Shown one piece after another: positions 12,501 through 23,535 of a stretch of 64,000 bases of DNA (position 1 is the stretch's first letter; every line of letters begins with the position of its first letter). This DNA comes from Prostheceraeus crozeri. Lineage: Eukaryota; Platyhelminthes; Polycladida; Euryleptidae. The DNA lies in contig CAJQUW010011512.1 of assembly GCA_907163375.1 (NCBI GenBank), positions 310,001-374,000 of the forward strand. The letters are read 5' to 3'. Position numbers and translations under genes: made by a program. The notes beneath the pieces were generated by a model that was given only the letters and a program-made list of their open reading frames with translations, did not search any database and was not told where the DNA came from.

Positions 12501-14224
12501 TTGATTGTTAAAATATGAGGCTCCCTGACGCAAACGCATAATCTTTCCCTAAGAACGATTCTATTAATGGATTTAAAGACCACCTTGTTCTGCAAAGAGG
12601 AAGTCGTCAAAGTGACTTCTAGCAGATATTACTTAGATTTCAGAATATTTTATTGGCAAGTATTCAATGTATTTTACTGATGACAGCAATTTATTATTGG
12701 TAAATTATTATGACAATAGCGGGCGCGAGTTAATTGCGGTTGAAAAGCAAGCGCGCGTTCGCATATATCGCATAAATATGTAATGCAAATGAAATGTGAA
12801 TACACACACGCTCACTAAATTTGTCATATGTACTTAAATGTAATACAGGCATCACTAAAGTACTTAAGCATACGTGGTCATGAAAACTTATGTAGTACCT
12901 TCATTCGGGGTGAATACTGAAATATGTAATTGCTTATTCAAGCATAATTTACTACTGAATTTACTATCTTAAAATGCAACTGGCCACAGCAGGGCCCAGT
13001 CTTCGAAATTGAAAATCACCGGTCGTGCCCTAATCGAAAAATCCGACCGCCTCCCACTTGTGTGCATCTATCTTTTACAATCTTGAAAATAAGATAAACT
13101 CAAATAATTCTTTCGAAAGGATGTTCAGTCAACGCCTCCATAAACTCCCAATTCAGACCTGTCCTTGCATGTCTTCCTCCGCCACTAAGTCATTAAAATA
13201 GATTTATTCAAGATTGAAGACTATTAATTTTTGATTATATAGGAATCAGGATGATTCACTTTATGATTAATGGACAACATGGCCGTGTCAGCTGTTCAAA
13301 ATTAAATCTGAATAATGCACATTGCACCTAAGCTGTAGTTTTACAACTATATTAACATGTACTGCAAGGGAGATCAGCGACATTTAGAACTTGGCAAGTG
13401 AACTATTTCTTCCGACATCGATGCGAATCACATGAAACCCGAACCTAACCGAAGATACGTCTTATCAAGTGATCTCTTTGAAGATTGTCTGTCTGATAAA
13501 AGACAAACGGAATACGTTACGGGTTTGACAGCAATAAGTCAATGTTAGGTAGACAGGTTTAGTATCACGAATTCCGAGATATTTTTTCATTTTGCACAAT
13601 TATTTCCAAGAATAGTCGTAGGAATTGATGTTTATCGACAACTTTGATTATTTCATTTTGGTTTTTAGAATGTCTCAATTAAATCTGTGAAAGAAAATTC
13701 TGGTAAAAGAAAAAAAACTGTGTTAAAAAATTCAAATGAATTATTCAATGAGCGATTCAAGTTAATAGTCACAAATCTCTCAATCATTATATTCAATGAG
13801 GTTTTCATTCTGGTAAACTTTCTTACATAAATCTGGAAATTCATTCAAATATCAGACGAATATCCTTTTGATGAGAAGCATAAAGATGTCAATCCCTTTG
13901 AATTTTGTGATCTCGATGGCTAATTTGAAGCCTGAGTAGAATCGGATGCGGGAAAGTCCACGGCTGACATTCGATAAACTATAATCAGAAAAAGGATATG
14001 AGTTTTGATATGATGTGACGATGACAATGAGGTTACACCTGCAAATGATTTTGACCTGCAAGCCCGTTATCAATTCATTTACTGTCCATTTTAAACAGTA
14101 TGTGTTGGATAAGTGATGCAGACCTTTCTCCCGCTCAATCTGAATTTATGTTTCTTCGTGATGACATCATGTTGCCTCTTAATACTCATAAGCAAAACTA
14201 AATTCAGTGAAATCTCCTTTGCGG
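9592..14224. other. Long AT-rich stretch without recognised genes
   Basis: About 4.6 kb with only short open frames and no splice context. A G+C-rich patch at 12278-12365 and a second near 13000-13065 stand out in composition and resemble worn transposon ends, but I could not pair them as termini. Confidence 0.45.
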
Positions 14225-14960
14225 ACCACTTCTATATTCGGACATGGACCACCGAAAAAGTGGTCCACGGCGCCATAAAGGAGCTGAGCACAAGATCAAG
14301 AGGACATGGTAAAGATATGAAAACAGTAAATTGCATTTCTGCTATAGCAGAGCACACTAATGACACACAGTCTCTAATTTTCCTATTGAAAATATCATTT
14401 TTGAAGGCCGTAGGCGTTTGTCCTCGTGCAACCCTCGTACTTACGTATAATTGAGCTATGTGCCTTATGTACAACAGCATATGAGCTTCAAAGTACTCTT
14501 GTAATGTCAATAAATAGATACGTACATTTAATGAAAAAATATGCATTTATAAAAGATTACGCGAATTTGAAATTTGGACACAATGTGCATACTGTTGCTT
14601 ACAAACTTAACGGGTACAAAAGGATTATTGTCTACTTTAATAAGCGCAGTCCAGGTACCACTAGGCTATGAGTTGTAGAGGAGCTTAGACGTGCACACTC
14701 AGGTAGATAACTCACACTGGCTAGGAGTTCAGATAGGTCACTTGGTGCCATCTCACACAAGGATCAAAAGATTGCGGTCGATCATAACTTTGATAGGTAG
14801 GAACCGATCTTTCAAAACAAGCGAACATGCGTTGTTCATAAAGAGATGGTTCTCCCCGTGCCCGGATTCCAGTTGCAAAATTGACCAAAAAGAGAGGCAA
14901 ATTTCAACAGGCACTAGATGCTGTATTAAAGTCGTGCGAGCTTTCGACTTTCCGCTTTAA
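14225..14960 (+). mobile_element. Penelope-like element fragment (GIY-YIG region), probable
   Basis: Plus-strand translation around 14230-14400 gives FYIRTW, KELSTRSRGHGKD and ISAIAEHTNDTQ. The order tyrosine-isoleucine, then R..EH-like, then S-A-[IL]-A-E-H is that of the GIY-YIG endonuclease domain at the C-terminus of Penelope-like retroelements. A second stretch at 14780-14890 (FKTSEHALFIKRWFSP) fits the conserved ExxxIK end of that domain only loosely. The frame is interrupted and no reverse transcriptase part was recognised upstream. It is a broken, 5'-truncated relic if the call is right. A chance resemblance is possible because the glycines of YIG are not kept. Confidence 0.4.
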
Positions 14961-15174
14961 TCATGCACATATAAAGTGATAGATAAGCAAAGAAGATCGA
15001 AAACAGAATTTACACTAATAATCTATAAATCATTAAAGACAAATACTGTAAGTTAAAAGTCAAAAATGCAGGACAGAAAAAGAGAAAAAAGTAAAAAGAA
15101 AATTAGTTTAATAGTTACTTTAATGAAGCATCTAGTGCCTGTTGAAATTTGCCTCTCTTTTTGGTCAATTTTGC
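14875..15174. repeat. 58-bp inverted repeat pair around a 184-bp spacer
   Basis: The segment 14875-14932 returns inverted at 15117-15174 with 56 of 58 bases identical. The spacer is AT-rich. The left arm is inside the tail of the probable Penelope-like fragment, so the pair could mark an inverted, duplicated element end. No flanking target duplication was identified. Confidence 0.85.
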
Positions 15175-16170
15175 GAACATGGGCTGTGGTGGAAGGCTTG
15201 CTATGAAGCGAGCGGCGGCATTGATAATGGCCTCTTACCTAAATAGATTATTTTTTCGGAATTCCACACAACATACCGATGCAATTGTCAATCCCTGTCG
15301 AAAAAGCGGCACAACTATGTTCGCGGAAACCTGCCCTGAAGTAGATAGAAGTGTCTTTTGGAGTCAACCACAACACTTGTATGAAGCCACTGCTTTTTAT
15401 GCACTCAGTTTTTGAAAATGTGAAATACACCAAAATAATTTTTGAAACCGAATGAAACATTTTTTGACAGCTTAGATGCTTAAATACAGCGAGATCTCTT
15501 ATTAGTTATGTTAGAATATGAAGTGTTGATCAATAACACTCAGATAATTCGTGACACGACGAAAGCAGTGCGCCCATGACAAAAGTAGACATTCATGCGG
15601 AAAATGCCTTTATTTCATTGTGATATATTGCAAGTTAAAACTCGAGTGAAGATCTTAACAGTTAATTGCTCTTCCTGGTTCACTACAGATTAGAAGACAG
15701 CACTTCAACTTCAGTCTATTTTAAGAAGCAACAATAGCGTTAGCTGAGAGAGTTAATTTCCTTCTGTTCTATTATAAAGGAAGCCGTGAGAGGTGATCAA
15801 GAATTCATCATCTCCTATTTTCTGTGCATTTCAACATGTGTTTTGGCTCATGAAATGTAGACTGAAATAGAAGCAATCAAAGGTCTTCAATTTTCGTCTG
15901 TAAAAAAGTAGAGCATGAAGATGCACAGAATCGGAAAGAAGATAATCTAATGATGCGGAAGAAGGAATCAATTTATCTCCAGTATTCCGTCTTTTTGTTG
16001 ATGCTCTAAAATTGACATATCAAGGCATTGAAAATGACGGTTGAAGGATTTTTAATTGTTAGGAAAATATTATTCTACAATGACATGATGAAAATTAATG
16101 ATCTGATCTGGAAAATGTGCTTTGTTGCCTAAGAAATAAAACTTTCTTATATTGCGAAGCGGTTTCAGCG
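15175..16170. other. AT-rich stretch, nothing recognised
   Basis: No gene or bounded repeat seen. Confidence 0.5.
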
Positions 16171-16352
16171 CGGAGTCTTCCTTCCTTATTTTCTATTTAT
16201 CTTTCTTTTTGTCCCACTTTCATTATTTTGTGCTGAGTGCTTGGCAAGAATGCAATGTACCTATTTTGAAGTCTTAGGTGTGACTTGACCAAGTTTTGAA
16301 CCCAGGTCTCCCGGACGCAGAGGGAACACTTCATCACACGGGAAGCCTTGTT
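16171..16352 (-). repeat. SINE family B copy
   Basis: Read on the minus strand, CCGGGAGACCTGGGTTCAAA carries a B-box (GGTTCAAA). The body blocks (TACATTGCATTCTTGCC, AGCACAAAATAATG) match the copy at 40821-41000. The tRNA-like 5' end abuts the transposon inserted at 16361. Confidence 0.7.
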
Positions 16353-16360
16353 GTTGGAAC

Positions 16361-17332
16361 CAAAGATCGGCAATGATAAAATGATATCATTTTATTTTTG
16401 AAAATGATATGAAATGATATCATCAATAATTTTTATTTCAATTATTTTCTAATCGTAGATTCTTGGCAAGTTACATTGAAGCAAATTTAGTCTCTTTCGT
16501 TTGTTTTGCCAATGGCCTCCCCACTGGTTGATTCATGTATCGAAAAGCAACAGGCTATTATCTGTCAGTCTGTCTATCACAGAGATTGTCAAACAATGCT
16601 AGTTTAAAAACACTAGTTTGAATGTTTTTTCCTGACTTGTCTTAGTTTCTATAATACGAGTATAATATAAGCTTATGAATAAATTGTTAGTAATATGTAA
16701 ACGAGGCTTTGAAATTTGGAAATGCGAGTACGGTCAAAGCTCGACATTTCGGACTTGGATAATTAAGATTCTGGTTAATAAAGACCGCCGTTTTCTGGGA
16801 TTAGCTCTACTGTACATGTACAGTGCATGTCTCAGATATTGCTGGCTAATTCAGACTTACAGTAGGCCTATGATTGAACATTGAACTAATTAATAATTGT
16901 CTTGATGTTTTGAAGCTTTGACTGTTATCTAAATATTTTTAGCCTTTTTTTGTACTTTAGACTCTGTCGGCCTAGTCAACTGCATATTGTAGGCACATGT
17001 GCAATTCGAGTGTGTAAAGCTTAAATCAAAACTTGCAATGTCTAATGTATAGGCCATAGACCCTACCTAAGTTTTTGATAGACAAGAAGCTTTGTATGAC
17101 TAAACTTCTTTTTTCGGTCTTCCATTATTTGGAATATATCGATGCTGCATGCACTCTAATTTTAATTTCATTGCTAATGGCAGCAAAAGTATCATGGTAG
17201 CAATGTAAACCGAAAAATTCGCATGACTAGATCTAATTACGGTGTAGGCCTATACGCATGTTTCACTAAAAAATGGTGTATTTTCATCATGAAAAATAAA
17301 ATGACATAAAATGATATCATTGCCGATCATAG
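16361..17332. mobile_element. Non-autonomous DNA transposon, family CAAAG
   Basis: The flanks carry an exact 8-bp target duplication GTTGGAAC (16353-16360 and 17333-17340). The ends are inverted copies: CAAAGATCGGCAATGAT on the left and the inverse of CTATGATCGGCAATGAT on the right. Just inside each end are further ATGATATCATTTTATTTTT-like inverted blocks. The 972-bp interior has no transposase frame. An 8-bp duplication with a CA..G end fits the hAT superfamily. The perfect target duplication suggests a fairly recent insertion. Confidence 0.8.
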
Positions 17333-17340
17333 GTTGGAAC

Positions 17341-18959
17341 TGTGATAGTCACATCTTGCGGCACTTGTACGTGGTCATTCGATCTTTGGGCTGTGTGGTC
17401 GAGTCTCTCCCTCTCAAATGTCATTGGCAGTTCACTGTTGGGACATCCGAGTTAAAATTCTTCTCCTTCATCCTCCTTGTCACTGTTCTTCTTTCATTCT
17501 TCACGGATTCCTTCTCGTCACCCTCTTCCTACTCCCGAAACTTGTCTCCAATTTTCACGCGACTCCGCAATTGCTTGATCATCAGTAGAAAGTACATGTA
17601 GCTTCACTTACATTTTGATGAAGTCCATGACTACAATGAAGAGGTAAGGGCTCACCGAACAGAAAGTAACATCAACATTGGAAAGCATATTCTGTGCCCA
17701 AACACCAATTGAAATCGAAACATCTGCGTCTTGCAATTAAGAACCATGTGAAGATTTTTATACCTTTTTTAATAGGAAATTTTTTTAATGACATTATGAT
17801 TAATATTTGAGGTAAACAACAGGACCTTGTCTGGGGTGGTTGCCATTTGTCATGTAATGCAAGTATACCGTAGTGCATACTATATTCAAACTCGACATCA
17901 ACTCAACTCCTGTACTCGTACTTTCACAAATTGCTTCTCTTATGAACGTCACATAATTGCCTGAAGGAAATGAAACATGCCTGTAAAAATCAAAGATAAT
18001 GCATCCATCTGTTTTGGATATAACGTTCATACAGAAGAAATCAACAAATTGTTGACTTTTATGCACTGTTTACAATTTCTTAGTCGATAATTATCCTTCA
18101 ATATTCTTTCGTTTGATGAGATTGCCGATAAGTCGAACCCTAAGCAATGTTGCAATCATTCTTAGTAGATTTGTTTGTAGGCTTTCTGTATGACAAACTC
18201 ATTCCTTGTTATCATATTATACTCGACCCTGACGATGTAAGGATAGCAAAGCATACAAGTAGAAGTGCACAAGAGCACGGAAGAGCAGTGCTAAATATTT
18301 CTCTCACGTTATCTTACGGACTGCTTCTTTCTTTGATGCAATGTTTAGCGCGGTGTGTCGGCTGTGATACAGAATCCAACACATTCCAAGTTAATCTCAC
18401 TTTTTTTAATAATAGAAGACTGTGAAAGAAATAAACGAGAGAGGACACTAATTATCTCCAAGAAATGAATGAATTTCCTTAAAAACAATTGCTCGTGTTG
18501 TGAATGTTCATTGTCTGGAAACAATGAAGCAATGCAAGCAAATGCGATGTGATTCTTAATTTATAGAATTCTAAATTTCTTAATTGCTTTGAAAAGAGAA
18601 TAATGTATAGACTAAGTATGACATTATATAAATTGTATTATGAATTCAACCGGATTCAAATAATGATTTCCCAGCTTTGCGATACTACCGCACTGATCTT
18701 GTTCAACAAATGATGTGAGCTTTATTGCAATCTGAAGCTCATCTCCCAAGTTTTACGAAAGCATGGCAATTGGTGATGAACGGCCTCAGCTAAAACCCCT
18801 ATGTATTTTGAATTTCTTCATTTGTAAATCAGATTCACAAGTTTTGTTTGTTCTGAGCACTTGCAGTCCGCATATCATGCCATCGAAATAATTTCAGGTG
18901 AATGATAGCAATGTTGTTTAGGGAAGATGCCAGGAAATCCCGAATTTTCGCCGTCCATA
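17341..18959. other. AT-rich stretch, nothing recognised
   Basis: A 96-codon plus frame (17311-17601) overlaps the transposon end and has no splice or family support. Nothing else seen. Confidence 0.45.
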
Positions 18960-19022
18960 CTCTAGCTGTTACAGACAGGGGCAGGTGACTCGAAAGGAGC
19001 GGGTTCGAATCCCTGCAAGTGT
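18960..19022 (+). repeat. tRNA-like fragment (decayed SINE head or tRNA pseudogene)
   Basis: GCGGGTTCGAATCCCTGC forms a T-arm with a consensus B-box (GGTTCGAATCC). The upstream D- and acceptor-arm sequences cannot be folded convincingly, so it is not a working tRNA gene. Confidence 0.4.
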
Positions 19023-19307
19023 TAATTTTCATGTCACTACTTGGTCGTTAAAATTCAATATTGCTAAATATGATTGATTTCTCTATTTCAAAACAATGCT
19101 GATCCTTTTCATCTTGATTGGTATGACATCGAGCTCTATAATGTGTTTAACCACTCAGGCAGTTGCTCCTCAAAACATCTGAAATTGAAGGTGGAGCCTA
19201 GTTTGTTTGAAAATACTGAATATGTGTTCATCGACTGCTCAAGTGAAGAAATTAAGAGCTTTCTTCACTTGTCTTGTATTGGTTGTTTTTGTAGGGAGTT
19301 GTATAGG

Positions 19308-19886
19308 TGGGAATATTCCTTGGCTAGTCATTTTATTTTTAGAGATTGGAAAGAGCCAAGTAAATTGCCAGAATTGTTTTGCTAATTAATGCAATATCTT
19401 TCCTCTACTATCCGTAGCTATCATCAGGCAGTAAGTGAATGATTTGCAGAAGAAAATTTGAAATTCACATCAAGATATATAAAAAAAGATATACAACCAA
19501 AGATCAACTCAAGACACGAACTTGACATTTGTAGAGATTTCCTCTTTCATTGACTATGTACTTACACATTAATCAGATTTTTAATTCACATCCTATTTCT
19601 TCCCTGTTTTCTTGCTGTCAGGTCATTTACTATAAATGCTATTAGTACTATGTAACCCTTCACTGCCTGCCGCATAGCTCCTTCTCTTCTCATCTCTTGC
19701 CATGGTGTTGCATATTTTGTATATCTTTTTTATATAGCTCTTGATGTGAATTTCAAATTTTATTCTGTAAACCATTCACTTACTGTCTGATGATAGCTAC
19801 GGATAGTAGCAGAAATATATTGCACTAATTAGCAATTATTGATAAATTCTACCAATTTACTTGGCTCTTTCCAATCTCAAACAATA
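19308..19886. mobile_element. Inverted-arm retroelement insertion with hammerhead-like motifs
   Basis: Two arms, 19343-19494 and 19719-19877, are inverted copies of about 155 bp at roughly 85-90% identity around a 224-bp centre. The whole is flanked by an exact 12-bp direct repeat GAGTTGTATAGG (19296-19307 and 19887-19898), which I read as the target duplication. Each arm carries CTGATGA, a GCTAC/GTAG-type stem-loop and GAAA: plus strand 19787-19815, minus strand 19427-19399. This is the conserved core layout of a hammerhead ribozyme, a motif known in Penelope-like elements. Stems I and III could not be settled by eye. There is no coding sequence. Head-to-head partial copies fit known Penelope insertion behaviour, but the family assignment is inference. 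Confidence 0.6.
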
Positions 19887-19898
19887 GAGTTGTATAGG

Positions 19899-20413
19899 CT
19901 TTTAGGCCTAACAGAATATTGTATTTCTTTGGAAATCAGTTGATTAGCGTAGATTTTAATCTTGCTAAATCTGTAGCAATCTGTTAAATTTAGTTGTATT
20001 GCAGGAATGATTTTCCAGATTTTCTTGTAAATTAGAGCCACCATTAAATTCAGAAAATGATTAGTCAGCTATATTGAACCCATAGAAATTGACAACAGTA
20101 AAACCTCTAGAATGGAAGTTAAGCTTTACTCAATTCGCAATGGTGGCACATAAATCCCACGCTTTGTCATTTAGGTACTCTTGTCAACGTCTGGGGGTCA
20201 TTGGTCTAGAATTAGTCCAAATCTAAACTTTAAACTGGTTATTCATACCGCAACATATTTTCCCCGGTTTGCCGACACATTGAGTCAATTTCCATTCTTG
20301 GTAACTTCAGATAAACAGTTGATTTCTATGGTAAAAACTGCTATCATTTCACGCTATCAGGAGGCCGAAAGGTCCACGACACATTTATGGAAACTACACA
20401 TAAATCTCACGGT
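19899..20413. other. AT-rich stretch, nothing recognised
   Basis: No gene or bounded repeat seen. Confidence 0.5.
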
Positions 20414-20522
20414 GGTCTCCGTGGCACAGTGGCCAAGTGCCTGGGTTAGCGGTCTTTTGTTCCAGAGGTCGATCCCTGAAAGTGTCATTAGAAGTCGACA
20501 GAAAGGGAATTCGGAATAAAAG
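20414..20522 (+). repeat. SINE family A, 5' half of a split copy
   Basis: The tRNA-like head and first body block run up to GGAATAAAAG, where a DNA transposon interrupts the SINE. The SINE resumes at 20945. The last 8 bases (20515-20522, AATAAAAG) are the duplicated target. Confidence 0.9.
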
Positions 20523-20944
20523 GGTACTTCTATTCTTTCCTCCCCCCTCCACATTTTTGTTGCTGACACCCGAGATTTTGCATCGTCTCTCGATGCACGA
20601 TCTTCTCTTGCTCCTAAGGGCAATCTCGCTACTGTCGCAAAAGCGTTGAGTGTGTAAAATGAGCTTGTAGAACATTTACAGCCTCAGAGCTAGACAACTG
20701 CTCGTCATTTGTCTGTAGACAACAACCACACGAAGTTCATGATCACACCTGTACCTTGTATTCTAACTGAGTATCCAAGGCACCAATCCTTCATCCCACG
20801 GTTCAAGTAGGACTTCTCAGTGACAGCTGTACTGTCACTCAGTGACAGATCGAGTCTATTCTAAACCCAATGTGACTAACCTTGAAGAAATTTGATGATT
20901 TTGGAAAACTTGAAAAATGTGGTGGGGGGAAGAATAGAAGTACC
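20523..20944. mobile_element. Non-autonomous DNA transposon, family GGTACT, copy 1, nested in a SINE
   Basis: The 422-bp element begins GGTACTTCTATTCTTTCC and ends with the inverse (GAAGAATAGAAGTACC). It is flanked by an exact 8-bp duplication AATAAAAG (20515-20522 and 20945-20952). It interrupts a SINE A, whose two halves join cleanly when it is removed. A sister copy lies at 28319-28718. There is no transposase. An 8-bp duplication with a 5'-GG end would suit Merlin-like elements, and hAT is the alternative. Confidence 0.9.
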
Positions 20945-21008
20945 AATAAAAGTACCACAGCGCTGCAGAAAAGTCTGACTATGTCAGCACCATCCAAGCC
21001 CCTAATCT
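20945..21008 (+). repeat. SINE family A, 3' half of the split copy
   Basis: It resumes with AATAAAAGTACCACAGCGCT and continues through the CAGCACCATCCAAGCCCC block of family A. The final GTAGTGACGCTAAA is missing. Confidence 0.9.
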
Positions 21009-22231
21009 GGCCAAGGTTTCATTTGTCTGACCTCGTTCAACGTTGCCAGGGACCAAAAACGGGTAAGTAAGTATATATTATACAGAATAGATAAACATCT
21101 TTCAATAATATATAAAAACGCGTCAGAATGGTTTCATGCAGGAGATTTTGTTTCAACTTTTCGCAATTTTCCGAAGCGGTAATTTCAATAATTTCCTTTC
21201 CTCTTTAAAGAATGAACTTTTTGACATTCAGAACTCTTATTTGAATTATTTCAATATTTCATTTATTTTCAATAAATAGAGACTATTCGCTTTTGTTTCG
21301 ATAATCGGTTCAATTGAAGTCTGGTGCACGCGCATAGTTCCATCCACTTTCATCTGACAGAAAGATGGTGGGAAAGAAGGTCTGAGGGAAGGAGGAACAC
21401 TGCAAGTCTGACGTCTAATTGACGTTCATTGTATCTCGGAGATGTAGCAAAAAGAAGAATGAAAACAATTTTCCAATTCTTGCTGTCTGTTTGGTTATAG
21501 AGAAGCGTGGATGCTTTTCCTGATTAAGTGAATCTCCCAATCGACCTCAACAATCCAAGTCGTATTTGCGAGGTAGCAGGCGCGAATCGAAAAGATGAAA
21601 TAATGAGATCTTTGGCGAACTCATTAAGCACAAGAGCGAAGAATGCAACAAGCTTACACATCACGAGAGTGCCTGCATTTTGATTCGAATGCTCTCGTAA
21701 GGATGACGTTAATAGACGGTTCATTTGAAGATAAAAACCTAATCCTGATTTAGGCTATAATGGACCGGAATGTGACAGACGGATGTTAGAATTGAAGGCA
21801 CAATCTCATGGGACATTCTGGTGCCATGAATGAATGACCGAACATTTGAAGATCGACGAAGGATTGACCCTAATCATAATTTGTTTGTTTTCTATTTGTG
21901 ACAACATGAACCGAATGAGATGATGTTGTGCTATGGAGACTGTCCTTATACATGAATAATGAATATGCATGCAGTATGAAAAAGCCACAGTTCAATGAAG
22001 GCTATTTAGCGACATATTAGGAATGAAATTATATTAAGACTTCCGCTGTCCCATGAAAGTTTGCTTCGGACATATTTTCAATTCAGCAACACATTTATGT
22101 GATTCTTGTATTGACGATGTGTGAAGCGGAATCTTAATCATTTAGAATCATCGAGTGCATGAAGTATGCAAAAAAATAGAAAAACACTCTTAACATTGCA
22201 GTGATAGGATGTTTATCTTTATTGGTTTTTA
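21009..22231. other. AT-rich stretch, nothing recognised
   Basis: No gene or bounded repeat seen. Confidence 0.5.
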
Positions 22232-22439
22232 TAGATTGTCCGTGGGGCAGGGGTTAAGTGCTCAGCCTAGCGATCTTTCGGTCCAGAGGTCGAGCCCCGA
22301 ATGTGTCATTGGAAGTCGTCAGGAAGGTCATCCGGACTAAAAGCATCACAGCGCTCCAGATTGAAGTCTGACTACGTCAGCACCGTCCAAGCCCCCAGTC
22401 AGTGGAGTAGTGACGCTAAACCATTCATTTTTTTCATTT
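22232..22439 (+). repeat. SINE family A, full-length copy
   Basis: The head is slightly altered (TGTCCGTGGGGCAGGGGTTAAG), the B-box GGTCGAGCCCC is intact, and the body is complete to GTAGTGACGCTAAACC. Confidence 0.9.
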
Positions 22440-23347
22440 GATTAACGAATATCCATGTATTATAAGACCAGCAAAATTGAAATATTTGCCGATGCCTATT
22501 GATAATTTGTGCTACCTTCCTACACAAGGTCCTAATTCAAACATTCTCTGAAATTTATTTCGAAGTATTAAGTATGAAATTTACGTCAGTATTAAAGGCG
22601 GCAGCATCATCACTTCTTTGATTAAATGTTTTCGTCAATGACAAAGGCAAAATTTGCTTCGGAAATATTTCAAAAATTTATTTAAAAATATTTTGCTGCC
22701 AATTAGTCGCCCTTTGTGTCACCAATTAGAGGCGATCATTAATATTAGAGGTTGTTTGGTAATAATAATATCTGTACTTGAGTTTCACAAGACGACGAAC
22801 ACTTTCGGAAATTGAAGCGACAGAGCACAAATTTTGTTTAACGATTACAAAGTTAGAACACAAACACACATGCAGTAGATTCCACACTTTCTATAGTCAA
22901 TAAGCAAAAAACGTGGTGCGAGCAAAAAAAAGTGGTGCGTGCAAGTTTCTTTATGTGACTGACCTTTCTTCAAGAAACACAAGGACATCAGCAAACATCC
23001 TGGACTGCAATTCGGTATGGAAGAATAAGATAATACGTAATAATTTTATAAATGATTGCTAAATAATAAACAACCGCAGCTTCGAATAAGGAAGATCATT
23101 TCGGATCACAGGATCCTATTGTCATTGAGGCACACTTTTAAACACCCAAATCTGCGTGAAGGATGTTGAATTGCAAAGTGCGGAGTATGGGCGCAGAATA
23201 ATACATCGCATGTTAAGGATTAAGTTCAGAATTTATTTGTCATGTCTGAAAACACGTTACAAAATCATTATCGAAAAATGCAGTTTTTGAAATCGTCATT
23301 ACTTTGTATTACTCATTTGACAATGCAGCTATTCTATTGAAAAAATG
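22440..23347. other. AT-rich stretch, nothing recognised
   Basis: No gene or bounded repeat seen. Confidence 0.5.
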
Positions 23348-23535
23348 AATCTTTAACATCACTGCTCCCCATACTTGGGGCTTGGACGGTGCTGACATAG
23401 TCAGACTTTTCTGGAGTGTTGTAGTGCTTTTTGTCCGGATGCCCTTCACCCCGACTTCCAATGTCACTTTCGGGGCTCGACCTCTGAACCAAAAGATCGC
23501 TAGGCCAAGCACTTCACCACTGTGCCACGGAGACC
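23348..23535 (-). repeat. SINE family A, full-length inverted copy
   Basis: The reverse complement runs GGTCTCCGTGGCACAGTGGT through GGGGAGCAGTGATGTTAAAG. It is one of the better preserved copies. Confidence 0.9.
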
